DNA from: Sacculina carcini
Taxonomy: Eukaryota; Arthropoda; Thecostraca; Sacculinidae
Direction of reading: 5' to 3'
Assembly (NCBI GenBank): GCA_916048095.2
Contig: OU696594.1
Location: forward strand, 592,001 to 656,000
Length of the DNA: 64,000 nucleotides
The notes beneath the pieces were generated by a model that worked only from the letters and a program-made list of their open reading frames with translations, was not told the origin of the DNA and made no database searches. The position numbers and the translations under genes were made by a program. The number at the start of each line of letters is the position of its first letter. The first letter of the stretch is position 1. Of the stretch, positions 10,102-20,928 are shown one piece after another.

Positions 10102-11300
10102 TTTGCATTTGCGCTTTGAGTAGTTTACTGTGTCTATGAGCGTGTGTTTGTATGTGTTTGTATGTGTGTGCGCGTGTCATGCTGTTAGGTGTTCATGCCC
10201 CGCGGGGGCAAGCACCTGACTAGCTCGTGGATGATTGGTTGTTAAAGTTGTGTGTCACTGTCTGAACTGTGTTTGTGTTTGTATGCATGTGTGTGTGTGC
10301 TTGTGTGTGTGTGTGCTTAATTGTGTAAATGCGTAAATGTGTTGCTTCTGCTTATTTATTCATTCTACCCTTATTTTTTGTAAGCTCTCATATTTATTTG
10401 AACTTCTGTCTTTAAAAACATTTACTCGTTCACTTAGATCATCTGATGATTCTCTTCTCTTAGTGGAACCTGCTTTTCCCTCTAGACAATCTCACTATAA
10501 TCGCTGTCTATCTAGCTTATGACCCGGTCTTTACAATAAGCATTCCCCAACACTGCGTTCTATCACTTCTATCCCTCTTTTCAAAAAACACTCGAATATA
10601 TTTTTATGTTGAAGTCCTATTATATCTTAAATAACATTGCTTATACTAGTGATGAATATAAGGTGTGATTTTCTCTAAGCTCTCTCCCTATCTCTTCATC
10701 CTTTACCTTGTGAATGTATGCGTTTGTGTGTGTGTGTGTGTGTGTGCGTGTGTGTGTGTGTGTGTACAGCGCCTTAGAGACCCTCCAGGTGTAGGGCGCT
10801 GTATACATTTTTACATAATGTAATGTAATGTGTACGTGTATGTGTGTGTGTGTGTGTTTGTGTTTGTGTGTGTGTGTGCTGTTGTGTTGAGCTTTGTTAT
10901 CTGTGTATGTGTGTCTCTTGTGTGGTGTTCTCTTTGTATTTGTTTGAATGTATGTCTTTTTGTGTCTGTTATGTTGTGTTTTCTTGTTTGTATTTGTGTG
11001 CCAATTGTGTTTTGATTTGTCAATCTGAGTGTATGTCGTTGTATGCCTGCTGTGTTGTCTTAATGTGTTGTATGTTGTGTTGCCTTCTGTGCTTTATGTC
11101 TGCTGTGTTATCCTAATCAATATGTATGTGTGTGTGATTGTGTACCTTTTTTGTTTTTGAGTATATAAACGTGAGTTTATGTTTGTGTTTGTGCGTATAT
11201 GTACTTACCTGTTTTGTGTGTGTTTGCGTGTGTGTGTATGTGAGTGTCTGTGTTTGTGTATGTGAGTGTGTGTGTGTGTGTGTGTGTGCGTGCGTGCTCC
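10040..11300. repeat. (TG)n-rich tract
   Basis: Long runs of TG with TATG, TTTG and TGCG variants. It is interrupted by a LINE tail at 10340-10830. Cys-Val frames here are not genes. Confidence 0.85.
10340..10830 (+). pseudogene. LINE (CR1/L2-like) 3' fragment
   Basis: Frames read SLRSSDDSLLLVEPAFPSRQ, SHYNRC and then IPLFKKHS. These match the C-terminal tail of the LINE at 25.4-26.4 kb (SLSFRSSNDPFLLAE, SHYNRCFFIFGPRIYN). A frameshift and stop separate them. The element ends in a TACAGCGCC...GGGCGCTGTA stem-loop (about 10768-10805) followed by TAATG repeats, as in CR1/L2-type 3' ends. No RT core remains. Confidence 0.7.
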
Positions 11301-11610
11301 CTCATGTGACGGTTGATGCGTGTTGAAGAGTCTTGTTCATGTTTTTGTGGTGGCGTGTGGTCTTGCCCACGCGCGCCTGTGTGTAAATACAGTTTTAATT
11401 TTCTGTTCTCGTTACAGCAGCACATAAATTTTTCGGCATTATGGCTCGGTCAATATTAAGTATATATTGGTAAAACTTTTTCGTTAATTGTTTGTTTCAT
11501 TGATTTTTCCTTTGCCGAATTTCCATGTGAACCACAGCAGTTGTCAACATTATCACAAGAGTGCGTGTTGAAAATCATAGCACAGCCTTCTTCAGAAGCC
11601 AGGCTTCGAG
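11301..11610. other. no recognised feature
   Basis: Mixed sequence between the TG tract and a SINE. No gene-like frame was seen. Confidence 0.4.
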
Positions 11611-11618
11611 TTGTTATC

Positions 11619-11820
11619 CTAGCTCCCGAGTAGCTCAGTGGTTAGGCGCTGAACTCTCGTGTCAGAGGTTCGCGGTTCGAATCCTGGCCTGGATTTGTTC
11701 ATCAACACCTCTGCTTGAGTCTACCCGGAGTCACCACTGTAGATGGGCGCACAGTGCGGCGCGCCATATAGTCTCAACTGGCTGGTGCGCGCTTAAAACA
11801 ACAATAACAACAACAACAAA
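11619..11820 (+). mobile_element. tRNA-derived SINE with target-site duplication
   Basis: The head is tRNA-like, with box A TAGCTCAGTGG and box B GGTTCGAATCC. A ~100-bp unrelated body ends GTGCGCGCTTAAAA, followed by an ACAACAATAACAAC tail. An 8-bp duplication TTGTTATC flanks it (11611-11618, 11821-11828). A second family member is on the minus strand at about 41.84-42.01 kb. Confidence 0.88.
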
Positions 11821-11828
11821 TTGTTATC

Positions 11829-12292
11829 GGAGATAACTTCACGACAATACCCAAACACCACACAAACAAAGACGAAACGTTAAAATTAGGACGTTCGGGT
11901 CAAAGTGTACCTCTTTCGTCTCAGCTTATTGAAGTAGCCAGTGAATGAAGAAATTCAAGAAATTCGTGTGGCTAACCTTGGAACATATGGATCATAAATC
12001 TATCGATAGTCCTATGGATCATAAGTCCTATGGATTGTTTGATCATTTATCAATCTCAACTTTTCTTATGTTTTTGCAATATTGTGTCGTACCCATTTCA
12101 TTGCATGCATTGTAAAATATACTAATAGTAATATTTGATATTATTTGTCCTTCGTTTCTGATTAATTTCAATTTCAAACTGAGACTAGTCAATATCTAAT
12201 TTAGATTAATCAACCCCAAAATTACAATGCTCTATATACTGTATCTTATCAAATATTTTATATTTTTCTTGAAATGACGTCATACAAGCAAC
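11829..12292. other. intergenic sequence with a CRE palindrome
   Basis: No gene found. A perfect TGACGTCA (CRE-type) palindrome lies at 12275-12282, directly before the E-box array. Confidence 0.5.
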
Positions 12293-12452
12293 CACGTGCA
12301 CATCACGTGATAAACACGCGCACATCACGTGATAAACACGTGCACATCACGTGATAAACACGCGCACATCACGTGATAAACACGCTCACATCACGTGATA
12401 AACACGTGCACATCACGTGGTAAACACGTGCACATCACGTTATAAACACGTG
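12293..12452. repeat. tandem array of CACGTG palindromes on an 11-bp period
   Basis: A degenerate 22-bp unit (CACATCACGTGATAAACACG plus YG) made of two 11-bp halves. CACGTG starts at 12293, 12304, 12326, 12337, 12348, 12370, 12392, 12403, 12414, 12425 and 12447. Every interval is 11 or 22 bp. CACGTG is the E-box bound by MYC/MAX-, USF- and MITF/TFE-type bHLH-zip proteins. Whether it is regulatory here is unknown. Confidence 0.9.
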
Positions 12453-12695
12453 AGTGTATGCTGCAAAAAAGCACACAGACACACATCCAAGTGCAAGCGT
12501 GTAAACGCCTACTGGACTTTGAATTTCATATACACAGACGCACACACATTCCTAGCGAAGGGAAGCGCAAATAAAATAATTTAACATTCGACGCATATAT
12601 GCATATGTATTTAATAAGTATGTATTAAATAAGTACACGGCTATTGCTTCTTTTCTTACAGGTTCAAATGCATTCTACGCATTTCACCTTCTGTT
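12453..12695. other. no recognised feature
   Basis: Short AT-rich spacer between the E-box array and the hairpin. Nothing gene-like. Confidence 0.4.
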
Positions 12696-12728
12696 AGGGA
12701 AGTATATTTCGTGCAAATATACTTCCCT
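12696..12728. repeat. perfect 14-bp inverted repeat at duplication edge
   Basis: AGGGAAGTATATTT (12696-12709) and its exact complement (12715-12728) are separated by CGTGC. The right arm is the first sequence of the tandem duplication unit. Confidence 0.9.
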
Positions 12729-12739
12729 ATCTCACATAC

Positions 12740-13708
12740 TTCCTCCTCTCTTGTTCATGACCTAATCTCGCACATCTCATCCTGGCCTCATCAAGGCGGC
12801 TCCTTTTGAACCCGGACAAGACTGAGTTCATGGTATTTCATCCCCCCAGGCTGACTCATCCAAATCTCAATTTCTCACTCGCCTCACACATTCGGAACCT
12901 GGGTGTAGTATTTGACCCCACGCTCTCTTTCTCCCGAAATTTTTCACTCATCACTCGCTCTTGTCGCTTTGCTCTAGGAAATTTTTTCCATCCGGTCTCT
13001 CATCGATGAATCATCTGCAATGCTTCTCGTTAACGCCTATATCTTCTCTTGTCTGGACTGCTGTAATTCTTTATTTCTTCACTTGCCTCTCAAGACGATT
13101 CGCCAGCTTCAATATGTCATTAATCTTGCATGCCGCTTTGTTATGAGACTTCCTCCAAGAACGCCGACCTCCTCTTACATCCGTCAACTTGGCTGGCTCC
13201 CTGCTCCCCTCAGAATTCGCTACAAAATTTGCTGTTTAGTTTTCAAAATGAGTAAGTCTCCATCTTTCCCATCTTACCTACGTGAACTCCTGTCACCTCA
13301 AGTACGACCCTCATATCGATACCCTGTCCCACTGTTCTGTCCTCCCGCCATCAACGAGTCCACCTGGTCAGCCAAGTCCTTCTACTTTTCTGCCCCTCTC
13401 CTCTACAACTCTCTACCTCCTCAGCTTCATCAAATTAGTTCCTTTGCTTCCTTTTTCATCTGCTCTCCACAAACATCTTCCTGCTTATTCTTCTGAATAA
13501 ATGCGTTTCTTGTACTCTTTGCTGTTTTTTATGTTGTTACCTCTGATTGCTCTTGTTTTTTCATGTTGTTCACGGTATGTCTTTCCTTGTGCGTGCTGTT
13601 TTACTTTTGTTTTTTCCGCTAGCTTTTATCTTTTATCATGTTTTTCGCGCCTTTGCATTTTATCCTGCGCTTTATTAAATATAAGTTGTTGTTGTTGTTG
13701 TTGTTGTT
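12740..13708 (+). pseudogene. LINE reverse-transcriptase C-terminal fragment, unit 1
   Basis: The frame NPDKTEFMVFHPPRLTHPNL then NLGVVFDPTLSF is the region just after the RT catalytic core in CR1/L2/jockey-type LINEs. After a frameshift, SCLDCCNSLFLHLPLKTIRQ, LGWLPAPLRIRYKICCLVFK and SAKSFYFSAPLLYNSLP follow. The palm motifs and endonuclease are missing, so it is 5'-truncated. It ends in TATAAG(TTG)n at 13684-13708, a typical LINE 3' microsatellite tail. A related fragment is at 38.9-39.3 kb (-). Confidence 0.82.
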
Positions 13709-14639
13709 ATGTATGGATGTGGGTGTGTTTTGTGTGCATGTGTGCTTGTTGTGATATGATTGCATATCTACGTATGATTGATTTTTGAATGCTTGAATTT
13801 GATTGGTGAGTGCCTGCGTGCTATTTGTGTGTGCACGTGTCCCTGTGTGTATGTGTGATATTGTGTGACTGTATAATATGCTTACTGAACTGTTTGTGGC
13901 TTTGTTTAGTTATTTTCAGATTCTCTTTGTACTGCAGGATCATTCATTTTTCCTGTGGACCGACGGGCGCGTCCTCACCGGCTCACTCCGCTCGTGGTGG
14001 CGCACTGTGATATTGTATTCTACTTGTGATCTCACATTTTGTCCTTTTTCCGCTGTTTTCATTGTAATTATGTCCTGGTCGTGTGATATGTGAGGAACTC
14101 CTTTGTGTGAGCTCACGTATGTTTATTTCTTGAGTTTATTGAGGCGAATGTCTTTCCGGATGTTCCGGCGTACTTTCGCGCCATTTGTCGTCGTTTGTTG
14201 TGAGTGTCTCATGCTTTTGAATGTGTTGAATGGATAAATGATGCACCTTGTCTGATTGAGTGATTGTATGAATGATGCGAATGTGAGTTCTACTGTATGT
14301 TTGAGGTGTATGAATGTTCTGCGAGTGTGAATGTGTGTGAAAGTGTTTTGCCACTGTTTAATTTCATGTGCCCGGAGTGTTGATGTGATTCCTGTGTTTG
14401 GAACGTGCTTGCGTCCTTCTCTTCGGATACTGTATCACGCTTCATTTGCTGTTCCATACACCTCCATTCATTATGGTTAACCGTTACTTCCTGCTCCTGT
14501 ATTGGTGTTCGTCATAACGCGCTACTATTGTCGCCTAATCCGTGTTTTCTTTTGTTTCAGATGTAGAGTCAGATTATTTTTAGAAATCTACGGATGATCT
14601 CGTGATGTTCGCAGTGAATTTCTCAGCTACATGCTCCAC

Positions 14640-14881
14640 ATCTGGCGGGGGAGTGTTGTAGCGCCTGCATCGTCTTGATTTTATTATATTTTCTTTGGTC
14701 TTACTTAGCGCGTTATTCGAAATTGTTTATTATTCATTTGTTTCCTTTTCCTCGTTTTCCAGTATTAATTCCTTTCCACCCAAAACAGTAATATTCTTGT
14801 GGGGCAGAATTTGAATATTTTGTTATAAATTTAGGTGTCGCAGCAAAATTTCTGGGGCATACATTGTTTATCCAATTCGGC
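14640..14881 (+). repeat. possible LTR-retrotransposon 3' end (PPT plus LTR)
   Basis: TCTGGCGGGGGAG followed at once by TGTTGTAGCGCC (from 14654) looks like a polypurine tract beside a 3' LTR start. The second tandem unit carries the same at 16818-17059. No second LTR or coding sequence confirms it, and the 3' limit is uncertain. Confidence 0.35.
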
Positions 14882-14888
14882 ATTCGGC

Positions 14889-17059
14889 GTGCAAATATAC
14901 TTCCCTATCTCACATACTTCCTCCTCTCTTGTTCATGACCTAATCTCGCACATCTCATCCTGGCCTCATCAAGGCGGCTCCTTTTGAACCCGGACAAGAC
15001 TGAGTTCATGGTATTTCATCCCCCCAGGCTGACTCATCCAAATCTCAATTTCTCACTCGCCTCACACATTCGGAACCTGGGTGTAGTATTTGACCCCACG
15101 CTCTCTTTCTCCCGAAATTTTTCACTCATCACTCGCTCTTGTCGCTTTGCTCTAGGAAATTTTTTCCATCCGGTCTCTCATCGATGAATCATCTGCAATG
15201 CTTCTCGTTAACGCCTATATCTTCTCTTGTCTGGACTGCTGTAATTCTTTATTTCTTCACTTGCCTCTCAAGACGATTCGCCAGCTTCAATATGTCATTA
15301 ATCTTGCATGCCGCTTTGTTATGAGACTTCCTCCAAGAACGCCGACCTCCTCTTACATCCGTCAACTTGGCTGGCTCCCTGCTCCCCTCAGAATTCGCTA
15401 CAAAATGTGCTGTTTAGTTTTCAAAATGAGTAAGTTTCCATCTTTCCCATCTTACCTACGTGAACTCCTGTCACCTCAAGTACGACCCTCATATCGATAC
15501 CCTGTCCCACTGTTCTGTCCTCCCGCCATCAACGAGTCCACCTGGTCAGCCAAGTCCTTCTACTTTTCTGCCCCTCTCCTCTACAACTCTCTACCTCCTC
15601 AGCTTCATCAAATTAGTTCCTTTGCTTCCTTTTTCATCTGCTCTCCACAAACATCTTCCTGCTTATTCTTCTGAATAAATGCGTTTCTTGTACTCTTTGC
15701 TGTTTTTTATGTTGTTACCTCTGATTGCTCTTGTTTTTTCATGTTGTTCACGGTATGTCTTTCCTTGTGCGTGCTGTTTTACTTTTGTTTTTTCCGCTAG
15801 CTTTTATCTTTTATCATGTTTTTCGCGCCTTTGCATTTTATCCTGCGCTTTATTAAATATAAGTTGTTGTTGTTGTTGTTGTTGTTATGTATGGATGTGG
15901 GTGTGTTTTGTGTGCATGTGTGCTTGTTGTGATATGATTGCATATCTACGTATGATTGATTTTTGAATGCTTGAATTTGATTGGTGAGTGCCTGCGTGCT
16001 ATTTGTGTGTGCACGTGTCCCTGTGTGTATGTGTGATATTGTGTGACTGTATAATATGCTTACTGAACTGTTTGTGGCTTTGTTTAGTTATTTTCAGATT
16101 CTCTTTGTACTGCAGGATCATTCATTTTTCCTGTGGACCGACGGGCGCGTCCTCACCGGCTCACTCCGCTCGTGGTGGCGCACTGTGATATTGTATTCTA
16201 CTTGTGACCTCACATTTTGTCCTTTTTCCGCTGTTTTCATTGTAATTATGTCCTGGTCGTGTGATATGTGAGGAACTCCTTTGTGTGAGCTCACGTATGT
16301 TTATTTCTTGAGTTTATTGAGGCGAATGTCTTTCCGGATGTTCCGGCGTACTTTCGCGCCATTTGTCGTCGTTTGTTGTGAGTGTCTCATGCTTTTGAAT
16401 GTGTTGAATGGATAAATGATGCACCTTGTCTGATTGAGTGATTGTATGAATGATGCGAATGTGAGTTCTACTGTATGCTTGAGGTGTATGAATGTTCTGC
16501 GAGTGTGAATGTGTGTGAAAGTGTTTTGCCACTGTTTAATTTCATGTGCCCGGAGTGTTGATGTGATTCCTGTGTTTGGAACGTGCTTGCGTCCTTCTCT
16601 TCGGATACTGTATCACGCTTCATTTGCTGTTCCATACACCTCCATTCATTATGGTTAACCGTTACTTCCTGCTCCTGTATTGATGTTCGTCATAACGCGC
16701 TACTATTGTCGCCTAATCCGTGTTTTCTTTTGTTTCAGATGTAGAGTCAGATTATTTTTAGAAATCTACGGATGATCTCGTGATGTTCGCAGTGAATTTC
16801 TCAGCTACATGCTCCACATCTGGCGGGGGAGTGTTGTAGCGCCTGCATCGTCTTGATTTTATTATATTTTCTTTGGTCTTACTTAGCGCGTTATTCGAAA
16901 TTGTTTATTATTCATTTGTTTCCTTTTCCTCGTTTTCCAGTATTAATTCCTTTCCACCCAAAACAGTAATATTCTTGTGGGGCAGAATTTGAATATTTTG
17001 TTATAAATTTAGGTGTCGCAGCAAAATTTCTGGGGCATACATTGTTTATCCAATTCGGC
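14889..17059 (+). repeat. 2.18-kb tandem duplication, unit 2
   Basis: Near-perfect copy of 12711-14881. The observed differences include KICC to KMCC and SKSP to SKFP in the LINE frame, and single-base changes near 16208, 16479 and 16682. It ends at CCAATTCGGC; beyond it the sequence is unrelated to unit 1's flank. Confidence 0.93.
14918..15886 (+). pseudogene. LINE reverse-transcriptase C-terminal fragment, unit 2
   Basis: Duplicate of the fragment at 12740-13708 with the same frameshift and the same (TTG)n tail. It was therefore copied by DNA duplication, not by a second retrotransposition. Confidence 0.82.
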
Positions 17060-17390
17060 CAGAAGGGCCGAATTGATGGTATTTTTTTGGCCCTGCACTG
17101 ATTGCAAATTTTCTAAATGTCTGTTTGTATCCTATCTCCTCCTAAACCACTGGACCGATTTTGATTAAACTTGGTCTCTAGGTGTAAAATGGATGCAAAA
17201 AGGTCATAGGTTAAGTTTTGTTGACCTCCAAGGTCATTTTCAATGTCATTGAGGTCATTTGTGTCTGTTTACCCTATCTCCTCCTAGACCACTGGACCGA
17301 TTTTGATTAAACTTGGTCCCTAGGAGTAAAATGGATGTAAGAAGGGCATAGGCTAGGTTGTGTTGCGTATATACCAGCATATAAACCCGA
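17060..17390 (+). repeat. two ~143-bp direct repeats
   Basis: Segments starting near 17119 and 17262 share CTATCTCCTCCTA, CACTGGACCGATTTTGATTA and AAACTTGGT. No coding is seen. At the left edge AATTCGGCC-AGAA-GGGCCGAATT forms an inverted repeat (about 17052-17074). Confidence 0.7.
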
Positions 17391-17700
17391 TGATAATCAA
17401 AACGTTATTCTGTCTGTGTGTGTGCACAAACGAGTTTTTCACATTTTTGGGATTTTATGCCACGTATATAAATTTGTATTTGTTTTCTTTTATGAATTCA
17501 ATATATATTTAATAAATATAATATTTGTTCCGCACAACGGGCGGTTTCAATGCTAGATGGTGATGTTAAGTTATAAATATATTTTGGAAATATTATGATG
17601 AAAAATGTTTGGTCATTTTTCATTGTTTCGTGTCTGAGTTCTGAAATATTCAGCACGACGGTCAGGTTTGAATATGAGGCAGTTTATGAGGCAGGCACAT
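17391..17700 (+). mobile_element. Helitron-like fragment
   Basis: Contains GTTCCGCACAACGGGCGG followed by TTTCAATGCTAGATGGTGAT. This is the internal hairpin/CTAG motif of the Helitron-like family repeated at 35 and 57-62 kb. Confidence 0.55.
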
Positions 17701-17824
17701 TCACAACATCATCATATATACATACATACGCAACATATACACATATATAATAACTCAAAAGGTTTGTGTGAATGAAATTTTCCAGTTGTGTTCGTGACAA
17801 AGTATGTTTTCATGTAAATGTTCC

Positions 17825-17860
<36 letters not shown>

Positions 17861-17864
<4 letters not shown>

Positions 17865-18380
17865 TTGGTGTAGCCAGGCAGTAAATTTTCGCGCCTGCAA
17901 ACGAGATTAAACTAGGTTGCTATATCACATTTAGCAATTTTTTTTTGGTCGATTCCATGTCTCTAGCCAATTTCTGATCGCTTCTATTCAGACAATTCAA
18001 CAACGTCCCTATATTTCGTAACGTTTCGGAGTTACCAGACCCCATCATCAGACACAAATCACATGAGAACACAATAAGAATGCAAATACCAACACACAAT
18101 CACTACAACATTCAAACAATATTCACATGCTACTTATGCCAGCAGCCAGGTGTCACTCCTAGGTGTCATTGTCTGGTAGGTGTGAAAGTGGTGTTGGCTG
18201 GCTGTCGCAGGGGCGCGTCGAGTTTCGTTCCAACGGGGGGGCTCGGTGAGTTGGCAGAATACCGTATTCCTCGAGTTTACCGTTTTCCTACTCTGCCAAC
18301 TGAATATACAACTCGAGGAAAATGGTATTCATTCATTCAAACGGTATTCGAATTCATTCTCCTAATGAAGGGGTAATGTT
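17861..18380 (-). mobile_element. Penelope-like element fragment, 3' terminal repeat
   Basis: Starts with GTTGGTGTAGCCAGGCAG, as PLE copy A does at 588, then a block with an intact hammerhead on the minus strand (18016-18055). Beyond it is a stretch with a CTCGAGT-containing inverted segment (about 18270-18320). No coding domain was recognised. A TA tract (17827-17860) abuts it. Confidence 0.65.
18016..18055 (-). ncRNA. hammerhead ribozyme, PLE fragment E
   Basis: Minus strand: GUGU stem I, canonical CUGAUGA, stem II GGGGU/ACUCC (one G-U pair), GAAA, ACGU stem III, U at cleavage, then ACGA partly pairing with stem I. The core is complete and stem I is weak. Confidence 0.78.
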
Positions 18381-18417
18381 GCAAAAAACGGATAATTCAG
18401 GGCGCGAACCCTGAAAA

Positions 18418-18512
18418 TGATTGAATGATTGAATGATTAATGATTGATGATTGATGATTGAATGATTGATGATTGATTGATGAATGATTGATGAATGATG
18501 AAATGATGAATG
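18418..18512. repeat. (TGAT)/(TGAATGAT) low-complexity tract
   Basis: Imperfect repeats of ATTGATGA and GAATGATT between PLE and mariner-like elements. Confidence 0.8.
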
Positions 18513-18593
18513 ATTTCGGATAATATATTTTCCTTTTGATTTTCCAATTGGTTTTCACATTGGTTATTTTTTTCGATTGAAACCAACTAATTA

Positions 18594-19546
18594 CAGGGTG
18601 CTCCAAAAATTATGTAACTACTTTAATCGACTGTAATAAATCTGTTGGGCGCGCACGGACTTTTCATTCTGAGGTTACATAGTCAATTAGGTTGGAATTT
18701 TTTAAATGTCTTTGCTTTTAATATTTCATGCAAAATGTACACGCTAGAGCAGAAGTTGAAAATCGTCCAACTCTGGTATGAAACAAAGTCACCTACAGAA
18801 GTAGGCCGTCGGTTCAACACACACCAGGGATAAAAATTCAAGTCTGATTGTGCAGCACTTACAAATTTGGAAATACAGAGGATTGTGATGTATTTTGAAA
18901 AGGAAAAGACCCTGGATAACGTCAACAAGCGAAGAAGTGGCCGGCGATCGATCATCACTCCTGAGAAGCGGGAGCAAGTCCGTGAGTCGGTGGTTAACAG
19001 TCCAAAGAAATCTTACCGAACCAGCGCTCAAGAATTGTCTCTCTCTCCAACTACGCTTTTGAGAGTTATGAAGAAGGACCAGAATCTGTTCCCATTTAGC
19101 ATTACAACTCACCATGTACTGCAGGAACAGGACAAAGAGAGGAGAATCGAGATGTGCGATTGGCTGAATGAAAAGCTCGAGCAAACTCCCAACTGGCTCA
19201 ATGACATTTGGTTTAGTGATGAAGCGCTCTTTCATCTTAATGGGGCTGTTAATAACCACAACAATGTGTCTTGGGGAGAAGAGAAGCCAGAAGAAATGAG
19301 TGAGAAGCGCCTAAAAGGTCCGAAGGTCACTGCATTTCAAAAGTCGGCCAGAATTTTTGCATTCGCGTGAAAGCATGTTTTAATAGAAACGGTGCTCATA
19401 TCGAACAGGTGGGCTACCAGAAGTTTGCTCAACTTTCAAACATAATCCAAACTTGTTGACTTTATGAATCTCGTGTATTAAGCTGGTCATTCAAAATCTG
19501 TTTGAATAAAAACCAATGAAAGTAGTTACATTTTTGGAGCACCCTG
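18594..19546 (+). mobile_element. Tc1/mariner-type element, internally deleted
   Basis: A 953-bp element with ~30-bp terminal inverted repeats: left CAGGGTGCTCCAAAAATTAT, right (reverse complement) CAGGGTGCTCCAAAAATGTA. They differ mainly by a 3-nt indel. TA dinucleotides flank both ends (18592-18593, 19547-19548), the Tc1/mariner target duplication. The length is short for the superfamily, and part of the transposase is missing. Confidence 0.93.
18735..19450 (+). pseudogene. Tc1/mariner transposase, frameshifted and missing catalytic core
   Basis: ATG at 18735 opens MYTLEQKLKIVQLWYETKSP, the first helix-turn-helix, then a stop at 18831. In another frame NVNKRRSGRRS and TPEKREQVRESV give the second HTH, then LFPFSITTHHVLQEQDKERR and NDIWFSDEALFHLNGAVNNH with the first catalytic Asp in SDE. 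After GPKVT the sequence jumps to IRVKACFNRNGAHIEQV, which resembles the C-terminal end of the family. The second and third catalytic acidic residues are therefore deleted. It is inactive, but its intact TIRs could be mobilised in trans. Confidence 0.88.
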
Positions 19547-19565
19547 TATATCGTACATACACGTT

Positions 19566-19987
19566 TATTCACACACACACACACACACACGCTTTAATGT
19601 TGCATTGAATTGTGTATGTGAACACAGTTGACGCCCATCGTGCAGTGGTTCGTGAGGGATGGGACTGGAGGGAGGGGGTAATAGGCGCTTAATCCTACAC
19701 GCGCACAAACACTGGGGGTAGACTGTGTGCGGTGGGGATGGCGGGGGTATTGCTGCAAAGAACACAAGCGTACACTGAAACACACACACTGAAACACACA
19801 TACACTGAAACACACACACTGAAACACACATACTGAAACACACACACACTGAAACACACACACTGAAACACACATACACTGAAACACACACACTGAAACA
19901 CACATACTGAAACACACACACACTGAAACACACACACTGAAACACACACACACACACTGAAACACACACAAACACACATACACACTG

Positions 19988-20023
<36 letters not shown>

Positions 20024-20129
20024 AAACACACACACACACACACACAATGAAACAAACACTGAAACACACACACACACACACAATGAAACAAACACTGAAA
20101 CACACACACACACAATGAAACAAACACTG

Positions 20130-20164
<35 letters not shown>

Positions 20165-20330
20165 GAAACACAGACACACACACACACACACACACTGAAA
20201 CAAACACACACACACACACTGAAACGCAGACACACATACATACGCACTGAAACAAACACACACACACACACACACACTGAAACACATACACACATGCACA
20301 TTTACATACGCACAAACACAAAAATGCACT

Positions 20331-20409
<79 letters not shown>

Positions 20410-20466
20410 CTGTGTTGTCTTTTCGTCTGTATGTTTGAATGTATGCCTGACTAAATGATGTGTATT

Positions 20467-20553
<87 letters not shown>

Positions 20554-20928
20554 CGAAAAGACAACACAGACACACAATACAACAGACATACAAGGATATA
20601 CACTCGACAACAAACTGACAAAGAACACAACACAACAGACACACAAACACAAACAGCAGAACTCAACACAACAGACACAAACACAAACAGCAGAACTCAA
20701 TATAACATACACACAAAGACACATCGTGCAGTGGTTCGTGAGGGATGGGACTGGAGGGAGGGGGGAATAGGCGCTTAATCCTACACGCGCACAAACACTG
20801 GGGGTAGACTGTGTGCGGTGGGGATGGCGGGGGTATTGCTGCAAAGAACACAAGCGTACACTGAAACACACACACTGAAACACACATACTGAAACACACA
20901 CACACTGAAACACACACACTGAAACACA
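19566..20928. repeat. CTGAAACACACA minisatellite with (CA)n and (TA)n
   Basis: Dozens of imperfect CTGAAACACACA units, with AATGAAACAAACA variants at 20046-20140. Two TA tracts (20335-20405, 20469-20548) lie between inverted 25-bp arms (20407-20431, 20547-20573) containing GACGAAAAGACAACACAGAC. A GTGCAGTGGTTCGTGAGGG segment at about 19640-19777 is repeated at 20722-20860. Cys-Val frames up to 361 aa are artefacts of the repeat. Confidence 0.9.

Larger units (their letters stand above)
12711..14887 (+). repeat. 2.18-kb tandem duplication, unit 1
   Basis: Matches 14889-17059 with only about five substitutions noticed over ~2.17 kb. The join is a short ATTCGGC sequence. The unit contains a LINE 3' end (to about 13708), TG-rich sequence, and an LTR-like 3' segment. 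Confidence 0.93.

Noticed and set aside
11629..11700. Functional tRNA genes at 11.63, 28.20 and 41.95 kb
   Set aside because: Box A and B are present, but SINE bodies, tails and target duplications show they are retroposed SINEs.
12293..12452. CRISPR array (also the 41-bp and 30-bp arrays)
   Set aside because: Units are contiguous with no unique spacers and the genome is eukaryotic.
13501..13788. 95-aa hydrophobic Cys-rich ORF (also 15679-15966)
   Set aside because: Lies over the LINE 3' UTR and its (TTG)n tail; Cys run comes from the repeat.
18080..18376. 98-aa ORF at 18.1 kb
   Set aside because: Overlaps the PLE fragment, contains an inverted CTCGAGT region and has no recognisable domain.
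19594..20650. Open frames up to 361 aa rich in Cys-Val
   Set aside because: They are the reading of CTGAAACACACA and (CA)n repeats, present in all three frames, with no domain.
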